From: Amorphophallus konjac
Lineage: Eukaryota; Streptophyta; Magnoliopsida; Alismatales; Araceae
Reading direction: 5' to 3'
Assembly: GCA_022559845.1 (NCBI GenBank)
Contig: CM040118.1
Location: forward strand, 443,422,053 to 443,486,052
DNA: 64,000 nucleotides
The notes beneath the pieces are model-generated. The model worked only from the letters and a program-made list of their open reading frames with translations, did no database searches and was not told where the DNA came from. Shown here piece by piece: positions 45,005 to 56,301 of the stretch. Each line of letters opens with the position of its first letter. The stretch's first letter is position 1. A program made the translations under genes and the position numbers.

Positions 45005-46237
45005 CTAATCATCATCCGGAGTCGGTGAGTTTGGCGGATGCCTAATATACTCCAAGACTTCTTCAAGCATGTGGGATTGATTAGCCAAAGTGCCAGTAAC
45101 ATACTAAGAGTGCTCTTGATGAGATAGCTTCATATCAGCGAGAGCATGTTGCATAGCCTCCATTGTCTCCCCATAATCGTCTAAACGGTCATCAATAGTA
45201 TCCAAACGGTCCATGAGCAGCTGAACGGCCTCGGAAGGCATGTCCTCAACAGGAATTTATGGGTGTTGCGCACCGGCCTGCGCTTCATCATCGTCATCCT
45301 CCTCCGCAGAATTGATTTCATGTGCAGCACTTTTCAATGTCCAGACCAAGTTGCCATCTCACATTTCATAGCCCATATTATCACAAATGGAATGAATGGT
45401 AAATATATCAGCCTCTCTAATGGTTTGAGAAGATTCTTTAGAGAGGTTTATGTCCATGTGTGCAAAGAGAGCAGTAAGTGCGGCCACATATGGAAGAGTT
45501 CTATTTTTGTGCTTCATGTTGTTACACATATGTGCTAAAAACATGGCTGGGAAGTTAACTGGAATACAACCCAAGAGACAGTAAAATAAGAACATATGAA
45601 TCTCTGTCACTTTGTCATGGCCTCCTCCTCTCGGTAGCAGGATAGTAGTGATCATCCTATGTAGGATATGCTGCAGGGGAGGAAAATGGTTGGCGTTTTA
45701 CCTAGCAAGAGAATTTTCACCTTTTTCTTCAGATGTCATCATTTGATAAACTATTTCTTCAGGAACCACAATATCTTCAAATGTATAGCCTTCATGAGGG
45801 AGATTAAATGCCACTCCTAAAAATTCTGTGGAGAGTATAACGCGTTTTCCATTTACTACAGTAATCGGATGTTCCCCAGAAATGGTTAAGTTGCTATAAA
45901 ATTGATGCACCAAATTCGGATAAATGCGTCGATGTTCAGACATGAAGACGTCCAAATTTGGCTGACTGCAAAGAACATCCACTAAACTCGGAAGATGACG
46001 GTTAAGGTTGGCAAATGAGACCGCTCGAGGTCGGAGTACCTTTCTGTCCAAAGCCTTGCTTGAAGGTGTAGGTCCTCTGCCGTAGGCGGCCTCCTTACCA
46101 CGATGTGCCATGGCCGCACTAGACTCCCCTCCGCTGCGAGAAGAACACCTCTTTGGGGCCATGTAAACATAGACCGAAGGAACCGGTTGATGAGGTTGTA
46201 GATCGAGATGGTTCAACGAGAGAGGAAGGCTATCCAC
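45005..46237 (-). pseudogene. Third ORF of Sirevirus C (env-position, plant transposon-protein-like)
   Basis: A single frame of 411 codons, including the final stop at 45005-45007. Four internal stops break it: 45698-45700, 45359-45361, one near 45256 and one near 45110. A later Met at 46162 (MAPKRCSS) is an alternative start. Visible segments are FMSEHRRIYPNLVHQFYSNL, FLGVAFNLP, GYTFEDIVVP, then MITTILLPRGGG, LFYCLLG, AMFLAHMCNNMKHKNRTLPY and ALTALFAHM, an acidic stretch and a C-terminal coiled coil (LMDRLDTIDDRLDDYGETME). This resembles the putative plant transposon protein family, and it sits where Sireviruses carry their env-like ORF. I see no transmembrane segment. The function is unknown. 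Confidence 0.6.
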
Positions 46238-47050
46238 ATGGATTTATGATTCTCCACACATCAATAACATACCTCAGTGGGAGTGAAGCTCAAGGAAGAT
46301 GCGTTGGAATCGCTTGGAAGAAGGTTGTGTGTGGGACGCCACCGAGAGATCCACGGCTAGGGCTTGAGACTATGGGTGCCAAGAGGGGATTGGAGGGCAT
46401 GAAAGGAGTGGTGGCTAGGGCTAGAAGGGGGCTTTAGGGGTTTTATGAGATGGGAAGGAGGAAACATAGGGTTTCCACCCCTTTTAGGGCGGTTCGGACG
46501 CGGCGGACGTCGCCCGACCGTAACGGGTCGACCGCTTTCACCCCTGCCCCAGACAGGATCCAATTTCGCGAGGGTCGACCCTTGGGGTCAACCCTTCCTC
46601 TGTTGTTCACCAAAAAGATTTTTTAAGTGAAATGGAAGGTCAAAAATGATGTGGCTCGAATCCCCAATGAGAATATCATGTTGGAATCAAGGAATTGGAG
46701 TTATTTTATGGGTTAATGCATTGGGGAACTTGTTTCAAGAAAATCTAGGATCATAGTAGACGTCCATTATCTAACGTCTCTGAATTTCAGATTTTGAGGG
46801 GTTTTGCTCTCTTGCTGGCATTTAAAGAACGCAAGGGAATAATGGCCATAGAAATTTCAATGACAAGGTTGTATTCTATAAATAGAAGGCATGCCATACA
46901 CAATCATGGTTTTTCACACATATTTATTTATTTTTGTTTTGTTTTTCAAGCAACATAATGCACATGCATGACAAGGGGAAATACAACTATGCACCATACT
47001 AATGCAAATGCATGCTATGCATTGCCGTATATACTTATTTATGCAAATGA
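46238..47050 (-). promoter_or_regulatory. Spacer between pol and the third ORF with LTR-like motifs
   Basis: On the minus strand this lies just upstream of the third ORF. GGGTCGACCC occurs at 46572-46581, GGGTCAACCC at 46585-46594 and GGGTCGACCG at 46525-46534, with the same TTGG spacing as in the C LTR array. A CATAAAAC sequence lies about 80 bp downstream (46438-46449). A pyrimidine-rich leader and a GAG/GTATGTTA donor-like site (about 46275) follow. It may be an internal promoter; this is inference. Confidence 0.4.
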
Positions 47051-50000
47051 TCATGACTCAGACTCGTCTATCTTACAAACCCCTAATTCTCTCCTGAATG
47101 TTGTGAATTTTTCTTCACTTAGAGGTTTGGTGAAAATGCCGGCAATTTGTTGGTCTGTTTCAATGAACCTGATTTCTACATCACCCTTGCTCACATGAGC
47201 CCTGAGAAAATAATGTCTAATTTCAATATACTTTGTGCGAGAGTGATGGACTGGGTTCTTTGACAGGTTTATGGCTAAAGTGTTGTCACACAAGATGGAA
47301 GTGTTTTTGAAGGAAATGCCATAATCAATAATCTGTTGTTGGATCCATAGCATCTGGGCAACGCAACTTCCGACAGTCACATATTCAGCTTCGGCGGTTG
47401 ATAGAGCCACTGAGTTTTGTTTCTTGGAGGCCCATGAGACCACGCATCCCCCAAGAAATTGGCAATACCTGCTGGTGCTTTTCCGATCCACTTTACAACC
47501 CGCATAATCGGCATCAGAATAAGCAACTAAATCAAAGCTCGAATTACACGGAAACCACAATCCTAAATTACTTGAACCAGCAATATATCTGAAAATTCGT
47601 TTAACAGCCGACATGTGTGATTCTTTTGGATTGGATTGAAATCGTGTACACAAACACAGCAAATTGAATGTCGGGCCTGCTGGCAGTTAAATATAATAAG
47701 GAACCTATCATGCTTCTGAAGAGTTTTTGGTCCACGGATTTACCTGATTCATCTTGATCAATTTTTATTGAGGTGGACATGGGAGTTGGTTGTGGTTTGG
47801 TAGAGGTCAGGTTGAACTTTTTCAGTAGCTCCAATGCATACTTCTTCTGATGTATGAACATACCGTCAGCCGTCTGTGTGACCTGCAATCCCAAGAAGAA
47901 TGTCAACTCTCCCATAAGACTCATTTCAAACTCACTTTGCATTAATTTGGCAAAGTCTTTGCTGAGAGCATCTTTGGTGGAGCCAAAAATAATATCATCT
48001 ACGTAAACTTGAACAATTAAGATTTCCTTACCGTTCAACTTCGTGAAAAGGGTTTGATCAACATTACCTCATTTGAATCCATTTTGAATGAGGAAATCAC
48101 TTAACCGTTCATATCATGCCCAGGGTGCTTGTTTCAGACCGTAGAGTACCTTGTCTAGCTTGTACACATGGTCTGGATGCTTCGTGTCATCAAACCCCGG
48201 TGGTTGCACCACGTACACGTCCTCCTGTATGTAGCCATTCAAAAATGCACTTTTGACATCCATTTGAAACAACCTAATGTTGTTACAGCATGTAAATGCT
48301 AATAGAACTCTCACTGCCTCGAGTCTTACTACTAGAGCAAAAGGCTCATCAAAATCAATTCCAAGCTCTCTTGGCTATAGCCTTCAGCTAATAGCCTGGC
48401 CTTGTTCCTAGTTACCATCCTTGATCGTTTGTTTTGTTTCAAAAAATCCACTTTGTTCCGATCACTGAGTGGTTTCTAGGACATGGCACGAGGAACCACA
48501 CTTTGTTCCTTTGGAACTAGTGTAGTTCTTCTTGCATAGCCATGATCCACGACTCATCTTTCAAGGCCTCTTATATAGAGTGAGGTTCAAACTGGGAAAG
48601 TAAAGCAATATAGTCCTGATTTTTAACTTCCCTAAAAGAGGCTCGTGTTCTTGTTCCGTCTTCAATATTGCCGATCACATTCTCCGGCGGATGGTCCTTT
48701 TCGAAAGTCCATTGCCTTGGAAGCTACTGTTCAACCAGAGCTTCCTGATTTCCATCATCTTCTTGTGGTTCTTTTACTTCTTATTTTTCAGTTTTTCCTT
48801 CCATCATCTCGATATCACCGTCATTCAATTCATCGTCCTACAAAACAAATTTTTCATTAGTATTTTTGGAAGATGATTCATCAATAATAACATGAGGACT
48901 TTCCTCAACTACAAGAGTTCTTAAGTTATACACCCGATAGGCTCTTGAGCTTAGAGAGTATCCAAGAAATATACATTTGTCACTTTTGGGGTCAAATTTA
49001 GCCAAGTCCACCTTACCATTGTTGTGAGTGCAACAAACTGAATCGAACGGTCTAAGATAGGAGATGCTTGGCTTCTTACCTCGGTACAACTCATAGGGGG
49101 TTTTCTTCAATAGTGGTCTTACCATGGCACGATTGACAATGTAGCAAGCAGTGTTCACTGCTTCAGCCCAAAAGTACCTCAGCAAGTTGTTCTCGTTTAG
49201 CATGGTTCTTGCCATCTCAATTAGCGTCATGTTCTTCCTTTCAACAACACTATTCTATTTGGGGGTTCTTGGTGCGGAGAAGTCATGCGTATAGCCTTGA
49301 ATCCTGCAAAAGTTGTTGAACTCATGGTTATCAAATTCCTTACCGTGATCGCTCCGCACGGCTTTGATGCAACACCCCTTTTCATTTTGAAATACCCTGC
49401 AAAATGCTTCAAATTCTATCAGGGCATCATTTTTATGTGAAAGGAAGTAAACCCAACAAAATCTTGAATAATCATCCACAATGACAAAGCCATGCAATTT
49501 ACCACCCAAGCTATGTGTTCTGCTTGGTCCAAAAAAGTCAATGTGGATTAACTCAAGGGGCCTTGATGTAGTTACATCATTCTTGCACATGAATGATGTC
49601 CTTGTTTGCTTACCCATGCTACACGCCCCACATACTCCTTCATCAACTACCTTCAACTTAGGCAATCCAACCACAAGATCATTTCTTGACAATTTCAACA
49701 AGACATTAAAACTGGCATGCCTAAGTCGGCGATGCCAAAGCCAAGTATCATCAAAACTCCTTGCAATCAAACATAGATTTTTATGAGAGGGTTCATCCAA
49801 ATCAATCATATATACATTGTTATGCCTAAAACCAATGAACTTTATCTCATGAGTATTTTTATTCACAACAGTGCAGTGGTTAGAATCAAAAATCACGTTG
49901 CATCCTTTGTCATACAATTGACTTATACTTAGAAGACTGTGGTGCAACCCTTTCACTAACAAGACATTCTCAATTGCATGATTTTGATTCTTTCCGATCT

Positions 50001-50172
50001 TACCTTGTCCGACAATTTTGCCTTTATCCTTACCACCAAATGCCACTGTCCCACCATCCTTTTCATGCAGGTCCGCGAATAAATCCTTGTTTCCCGTCAT
50101 GTGCCGAGAGCATCCGCTGTCCAAATACCATCTATTCCTTTGAGCTCTCATGCAGACCTGCAAACACAACAC
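47051..50172 (-). pseudogene. pol: Copia pol of Sirevirus C (protease, integrase, RT, RNase H)
   Basis: Protease shows RWYLDSGCSRHMTG (active-site DSG). The pre-integrase zinc region shows WHRRLRHAS, with C near GVCGACSMGK. The integrase core has HIDFFGPS, SDHGKEFDN and VVERKN, so the D, D, E residues remain. RT has QMDVKSAFLNG, PPGF, LDKVLYGLKQAPWA and YVDDIIFGS. RNase H has YSDADYAGC, STAEAEYV and the NPVHHSRTKYIEIRHYF box. Integrase continues in frame across a TAG at 49255-49257, where copia elements have Gln. Other stops (48838) and at least two frameshifts (between 48838 and 48314, and between 47662 and 47601) disable it. It shares the gag frame across a TAA at 50179-50181. Confidence 0.9.
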
Positions 50173-50178
50173 ACGTGC

Positions 50179-51959
50179 TTATGCAAATTTTGGTACCCAA
50201 GCAAGCTTGGGTCCACGATGGTTAGAGACATGAGATGTGTATGATCTATTTCTCATTCTAGCAAAGCTTTCATCATCAAATTTTAGAATTCTGCAATCAT
50301 ACATGCCATGGCACAACCTTCCACAATAAAAATAAGTAATGGTTCTATCCATGTTTCTCCTTCTGCCTACATTCAAGAATGAATTATCCACATGTGTTTT
50401 TGACGAGGATGGAGATGAACTTCTGGGAGACAAATGAATTGAATGTGTTTTAGATTGTAATGTTTTTCCTTTTTCAAGAATGGCAATAGCATCCTTCAAC
50501 TCATTGACTTCATGCTTTAATGATTGAATCTTATTTTCGGCCATTTCTTTAGCTTGAATACATGCATTTCTTTCCAACTTTTCTTGTTCTAAATCTCTTT
50601 TCAAGTCTTCATGCATTTTGGTAAAGGTGGCTTGGTCCTCTCGCATGCATGAACTCTCATCTTCAAATAACTCAATCTTAGATACAAGAATTTCATTTTC
50701 ATGTTTCAACTTTTCTGATTCAGATTTTATAGCATGACAATTCTCACAAGACTTTATAGGATGCACAAAATGATCAATTTTCTTTTTCAGATTTCTATTT
50801 TCAGATCTAACTTTTTTGTATTTTTCATACAAAGACTCATAAGCAATCTGCCATTGTTCACATGTAAGAGATTCGGTTTCAGAATTTACCTCATTGACGT
50901 CATCTTCACTTGCCATGAAACATAAATTCTGAACCAACTCATCCAGTTCATCTTCCTTCTCGGACTCGACCTCGTCTTCATCACTCCATGTGGCCACCAT
51001 GACCTTTGGCTTCTTGAATTTTCCTTTCTTGAATTTTTTCATGAGATCGGGGCACTCACCCCGCATATGACCAGGTTTTTTACATTCGTAGCAAATAACT
51101 TCTTCCTTCTTGCTACTTTCACCTCTATTGCGACTTGCTTCCTTGGTCATTTTCTGAATTGACCACCGAACTTTCTTGTTCCTTTGACGAATCTTCTTGC
51201 TCTTCTTGTGATCATGGCAACCAGCTCCTCATCTTCGATGTTGCCGGTGGAATCATTGTCACTGCCCTCTGATTCTTGTGGGTCACCTTTAGGGCCAATG
51301 GTGTGACTACCTTCTTTTTCTTGTGATCATCCTCGCTCCTTTTGATGTTGATTTCGTAAGTCATCAAGGAGCCTATCAACTCGTCCAGGTCAAAGTGCTA
51401 AGATCCTTTGAATCCTTGATTACAGTGGCCTTTGTATGCCACTGTGGTGACAGGGATCTTAGTACCTTTCTGACGAGTTCCTTGTCGGAATACTCTTTAC
51501 CAAGGCCCTTTAATCCATTCGTGATTTCCGTCAATCTTGCAAACATATCTGAAATGGACTCCTCTGGTTTCATCATAAACAACTCATAATCCGGACTAAC
51601 AGATTCGCCTTGGTTTCCTTTACTTTCGATGTTCCTTCATAGATCAACCGCAGCTTGTTCCACATCTCCTGCGCATAAGAACACATGGAAATACGTGAGT
51701 ATTCATTAGGATGAATGGCACACTGTATTATATTCATGGCTTTGAAGTTTGCTGAACACTTCTTTATATCCTCATCATCCCACTCATCATCATTTTGAGA
51801 TAGAGTGTACGGACCCTTGCTAATGACGTGCCACACGTCATAGTCTTGGACTCGTAGAAAAACATACATTCTATTTTTCCAATAAGGGTAATTTGATCCA
51901 TCAAAGAACGGGGGTCTTTGGATCGAATGCCCTTCGGGCATCATCCCCTTGTTTGCCAT
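50179..51959 (-). pseudogene. gag: Gag of Sirevirus C
   Basis: The N-terminal UBN2-type Gag reads PPFFDGSNYPYWKNRMYVFL, DYDVWHVI, then EMWNKLRLIYEGTSKVKETK and, in a shifted frame, MMKPEESISDMFARLTEI and VLRSLSPQW. Zinc knuckle 1 is CYECKKPGHMRGEC (about 51050-51093). A long coiled coil follows, then knuckle 2 (YFYCGRLCHGMYDC, first Cys lost, about 50290-50335), ending WVPKFA. This is the full-length domain order that A and B lack. One frameshift near 51575 and further breaks at 51150-51380 disable it. Confidence 0.85.
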
Positions 51960-52009
51960 ATAATGGGATCTGCTCTACGACCGTGTGGTCGAGTGAAACA
52001 GAGACCAAA

Positions 52010-52021
52010 GCTCTGATACCA
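52010..52021 (-). other. Primer binding site of element C
   Basis: The minus strand reads TGGTATCAGAGC, two bases inside the 5' LTR, an exact initiator-Met tRNA match. Confidence 0.9.
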
Positions 52022-52023
52022 AT

Positions 52024-53838
52024 TGTTGAGTCCCGAACGGTGGCAATCAAGAGGGGAGGGGTGAATTGATTGGCCAATTAAAAATTTCTTCCAAGTGGAA
52101 ACTAAGTTAATTAAGTACACAAGCACTTGGCCTCACACGAACATGATCACACTTGTGAATGCGTGTAAATAAGGGTATGTGTTTGATTAAGGAAGTGGTG
52201 TATGCTCAACTCACCGTGAAGCCCACTCGACAATGAATCGAAAAATCAAACCACAAGCAACACACATAGTTTTTAGGTGGTTCGGGTACACTAAGTGTCC
52301 CCTACGTCCACCCCTCACAGTGAGGATTAAGACTTCACTATGAAGTGAGCCACACACACACACTATGTAAAACAGCAAACACACACACACGGCATCCGAT
52401 TTGGGTTGCCACACACATATACCCACACGTTCGTGTTTTCGAACATGAACACCACACACAAGAATCTGAATCAAGTTTTACAACAAATGCTCAAGTTCAA
52501 ACTAAATGATTCTGAGAATAAGGAGTGAAGAATGATTTATCGTGGTTGGAGCTCCCTCTATTTCTTCTTGAATGTAATTGAATGCTTCTGCAAGAGGAAG
52601 ATCATCCTTGAGGAAGAATGAAGCTATGTCGCACAAATAAGGTTGCAGCTTTGATATCCCATGTATCTTGCTGTTGGGGATGATGTGGAGGCTTGATTCA
52701 AGCTCCTTCCCTTTACTTTCAGGTTCAGAACAAGGTGGAAGAAGGCCCTTGACCTGCTGCTGGAACCTGCACTGACAAAGGTTAGAACAATAACACAACT
52801 TTAGATCTCTCTCTCCCTTAGAGTTTCATACCACAATAAGATGTATATAAAGAGTTTGGAACGTTTAAAGACACCCTAGAGACCAGATCCACAATTCCTG
52901 GAACGTTTTAGGGATGTTAGGTTCGATTGGTATGACTTTTGGTGCATGTGCATGCAAGTCAAAGAAGACGGCACAGGTCCGTATCTGAAAGGGTCGACCC
53001 TCGTGAGGGTTTAATAGGTTCTGGGACAATGGGTCGACCCTTGGGGTCGACCCTAGGGGGTTGTCCGTCCGGGTTGGGAAATAAAGTTATCAGGGGTCGA
53101 CCCTCGTGTGAATGGGTCGACCCTTGGGGTCGACCCTTGTAGCTGGGGGTCGACCCAGTGGGATGACCCTTTCAGCTAGAGATCAAAATGCCCAAGTTGA
53201 CAGAACCAGGGGACCTAGGGGTCGACCCTTGCAGCTGGGGGTTGACCCAATGGGATGACCCTTTCAGCTAGAGATCAAAAAGCCCAAGTTGACAGAACCA
53301 GGGGACCTAGGGGTCGACCCAATGGGTCGACCGTTGTTCCAGAACTTCCAAAAGATTGATTAAAATGCCATTAAGTTCAAGAACAAGTCAGGGGGTTTCA
53401 AATTGGGTTTTAAAACATGAGAAGGAATGTTGTTAAGATATGATTAAGAAAAACCCAATACATTTAAGCTTAGATAAGACCCAAACCAATATGATCCTTG
53501 AGATCAAAAATAATGAACAACAAACCACAAGATCAAGGGCCAATAAGTTGAAGTGGATCTCACCGACCGTCCTTGAGCTCCTTAAGCACTTATGCATGTT
53601 CCTTGCCCTGTAAAGACATAACTTGTTAATTAGATGTAGCCTTGCAATTTGAGTTTAAAAAGCTTATCCGTTGAGGTTGTTCTTTAACCTTCGAAGCTCC
53701 AAGACTTCAACAAGAATGTTGAAGCTTTGCAATACTTTTTATGCTAAAACACTTCAAAGGAAATATAAATACATGTAGTGTTTGGTCATCATCAAAAGCC
53801 ATTGCATTTAAGCATTTACTCAAAGAGGGGGTTCAACA
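52024..53838 (-). repeat. 5' LTR of element C
   Basis: 1815 bp, matching 42662-44463. U5 hairpin 52313-52325, TATA-like 52843-52852, palindrome array 52990-53335. It is followed by the TGATG duplicate. Confidence 0.9.
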
Positions 53839-54538
53839 TGATGTTTATTTGACTAACCAAAGGAAATAAAGATAGTCCATGACAAATTCCAATTCATTAA
53901 AAAGACAACACTAGGCTATGTGCCTTAACATGGTTCGGACAAGTAGATTGACATACTTGAAATACAAGGTTGGACTCAAATAAAATTCAAGGACGCGACT
54001 AGCTAATGATAGGTGACTGGCGTTCTAGCACTCTTCACTCGGTTTCAATCCCATTCTTGTCGCTATTCGATTCACCTGAAAATATTAGGAAGCAACTGGA
54101 TGAGCGAATCGCTCAGTAGGAATTACATCTCAAATATGAGCAATCTTTACGTGATTTACAAGTTGCATGTATTATCAGTATGGCTATGCATGATGTACGT
54201 ATAAAAAAAATCAGGTATACAGGTAAATTTAGGCATGATAAACAATAAGAGATCAAGAACTGTATAAAAAGAGTATATCAAGATTTCAAGTATTTGACAA
54301 GCAGTATTTCAAGAATTTACAGATGTAAATGCCACTTCGGGCAAGCAGGGATTCGTGTACAAGTATGTACGTAGGTATGAGAAGGAACTCATGTACAAGT
54401 ATATCAAGTAAAAATTCAATTCAAGCAAGTATTGTCAAGTACGTATCAGTAGAATTCGCTATTATCAAGCAAGCATTTGCCCTTTCTCGGGCCACAAGTC
54501 AAGTATTGCCGTTCCGGGCCAGGCAAGTCAAGTAAGTA

Positions 54539-54539
<1 letters not shown>

Positions 54540-54607
<68 letters not shown>
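54540..54607. repeat. (GA)n microsatellite
   Basis: About 34 uninterrupted GA units. Confidence 0.95.
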
Positions 54608-54611
<4 letters not shown>

Positions 54612-55191
54612 TAGGGGTGGAGTGTCTCAAGTCAAGCAAGTACTCCGGTGCAATGCTAAACATTGTGGTCAATAAACTACCACGGGCACAAGTACCTTCG
54701 GGTGCTCCTCCCAGGACCAGACCGGGCCCTATATGCACAACATTTCATATATTACCTTTGACATCCACTCTCATTTATAGCCAATATGAAATTTTAAGAA
54801 TTTATAAGCGTAGTATTACAGATGAGATTAACTAGTCATTTAGTTATGGAGGACTCTAGAGGTGGCCCCTATAGGCTCAAGAGGTGGCTCCCGTCGTGTA
54901 GCACTTTACGCCGTACGGCCTCAAGAAGTGGCTCCCACAATGTAGCACTTTTCCCTGCATGGCACTTAGCTCCTACACTCCCAAATGATAGTTTAAGAGG
55001 TTCAAGGTTTGACCAGGTAGGGTATACATGAGTAGATTTTTCATGGAATGGAATTCAATAATTCATCATACGCAGGAGTCTGGATTAGGGTTATGTTTGC
55101 ACAATTCTCGAGACAGATTAGGATCAGAAGTTGTAATTACTGAGTTGGCATCTGGGGGTTTGCTAATCTTTAAAATTTTTAATTTTTGGAA

Positions 55192-55730
55192 ATTTATATA
55201 AGCATATATCAAATTGGCGCCCCCGAGGATGTCTTCATTTAATTGAAGACGTCCTGGAAGTCGTCAATTCAGTAATTGGCACCCTGGCTTGGGGCGCCAA
55301 TTACAGGGGCTATTTATTTGAATATATATAAGTATATAAAGAATTGGTGCCCCTCTATGCAGTCTTCAATTAATTGAAGACTTGCTGGCTGTCGTCATTT
55401 AAAGAATTGACGCCTGGGGGTTGCCCAACCTTTCAAAATTTTGATTTTTCAAAAAATATATACATATATGAAATTGGCACCCCTCATGAAGTCTTCAATT
55501 AATTGAAGACTTGAGGGCCGTCTTCAATTCAGTAATTGAAGACTTGAGGGCCGTCTTCAATTCAGTAATTGACGTCTGGGGCTGCTCAACATTTCAAAAT
55601 TATGATTTTTCAAACAAAAATATATATATATTGAAATTGGTGCCCCTCCTCAAGTCTTCAATTAATTGAAGACTTGTGGGCCGTCTTCATTTCAGTAATT
55701 GGCGCCCTGACTTGGGGTGCCAATTATAGG
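55192..55730. repeat. Array of GTCTTCAATTAATTGAAGAC palindromes and GGCGCC hairpins
   Basis: The 20-bp perfect palindrome occurs at 55362-55381, 55491-55510 and 55654-55673; the last extends to 26 bp (55651-55676). A one-mismatch copy lies at 55231-55250. A hairpin with 10-bp arms and a CAGT loop is at 55520-55543. Two AATTGGCGCC...GGCGCCAATT-type hairpins lie at about 55274-55302 and 55697-55725. Degenerate units continue at 55945, 56240 and, beyond element F, 63820-63890. Confidence 0.8.
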
Positions 55731-56301
55731 GGGTGATTTTCACCCAGTAGATGTGTTTTGTGACACAAAGCATTGTTCATTTCGAAAAATTTTCTCGAAA
55801 TACGAACGTAAGGACATGGGTGTGTAGTATAAATCCTCGGGAGTCCAGAAACATGTTCAGTTAAAATTACAGAGTTTTAGTTTCATAGATATTAATTTTC
55901 AAATGTTATAGCTTTAATTTTCTCAAGGAATTGACGACCTGTGAGCAGTCTTTATTTAATTGAAGACTCTCATGGTGTCGTCAATTTAGGTTTCAACCCC
56001 TCGTGAGTTGTGCTTCGCATAAGAACTGTAAGTTCTGTGATACAAGTCAGTATTCATTTCTCCAAAGTTACTCGGAGTCATAATCCGAAGACATGATTAG
56101 ATGGAGAAAAATCTTAGGGTCACATAAATATATTCCGTCAAAGTTTTCATGGTTCACTTTATTAGTTATAGATTTTTGAAGACTTTGATTTACTGATTTC
56201 TGGGAATCTCAAAAAATTGAAATGACGTCATTGCTCAAGTCTTCCTTTAATTGACAAATTCGTGTGAAGTCTTCAATTCTGTAATTGGCGCCCTAGTCAG
56301 G

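Larger units (their letters stand above)
42662..53838 (-). mobile_element. Element C: Sirevirus with gag, pol and a third ORF
   Basis: Both LTRs are present (42662-44463 and 52024-53838), flanked by a perfect TGATG duplication (42657-42661 and 53839-53843). On the minus strand the order is 5' LTR, PBS, gag, protease, integrase, RT, RNase H, a third ORF, polypurine tract, 3' LTR. This is the only element here with recognisable copia pol, but every ORF carries stops or shifts. It lies inside LTR G. Confidence 0.93.
53844..56301 (-). repeat. LTR G, middle piece with palindrome array
   Basis: On the minus strand, GAGATGTAATTCCTACTGAG then ATTTTCAGGT (about 54080-54125) matches the U5-like signature of the 37038-39917 LTR. 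A (GA)n tract lies at 54540-54607. From 55192 rightwards there are repeated palindromes. The piece is cut at 56301 by element F and resumes at 63596. Confidence 0.5.

Noticed and set aside
55192..55730. CRISPR-like array
   Set aside because: Repeats are palindromes at irregular spacing in a plant LTR, with no unique spacers of constant length and a eukaryotic context.
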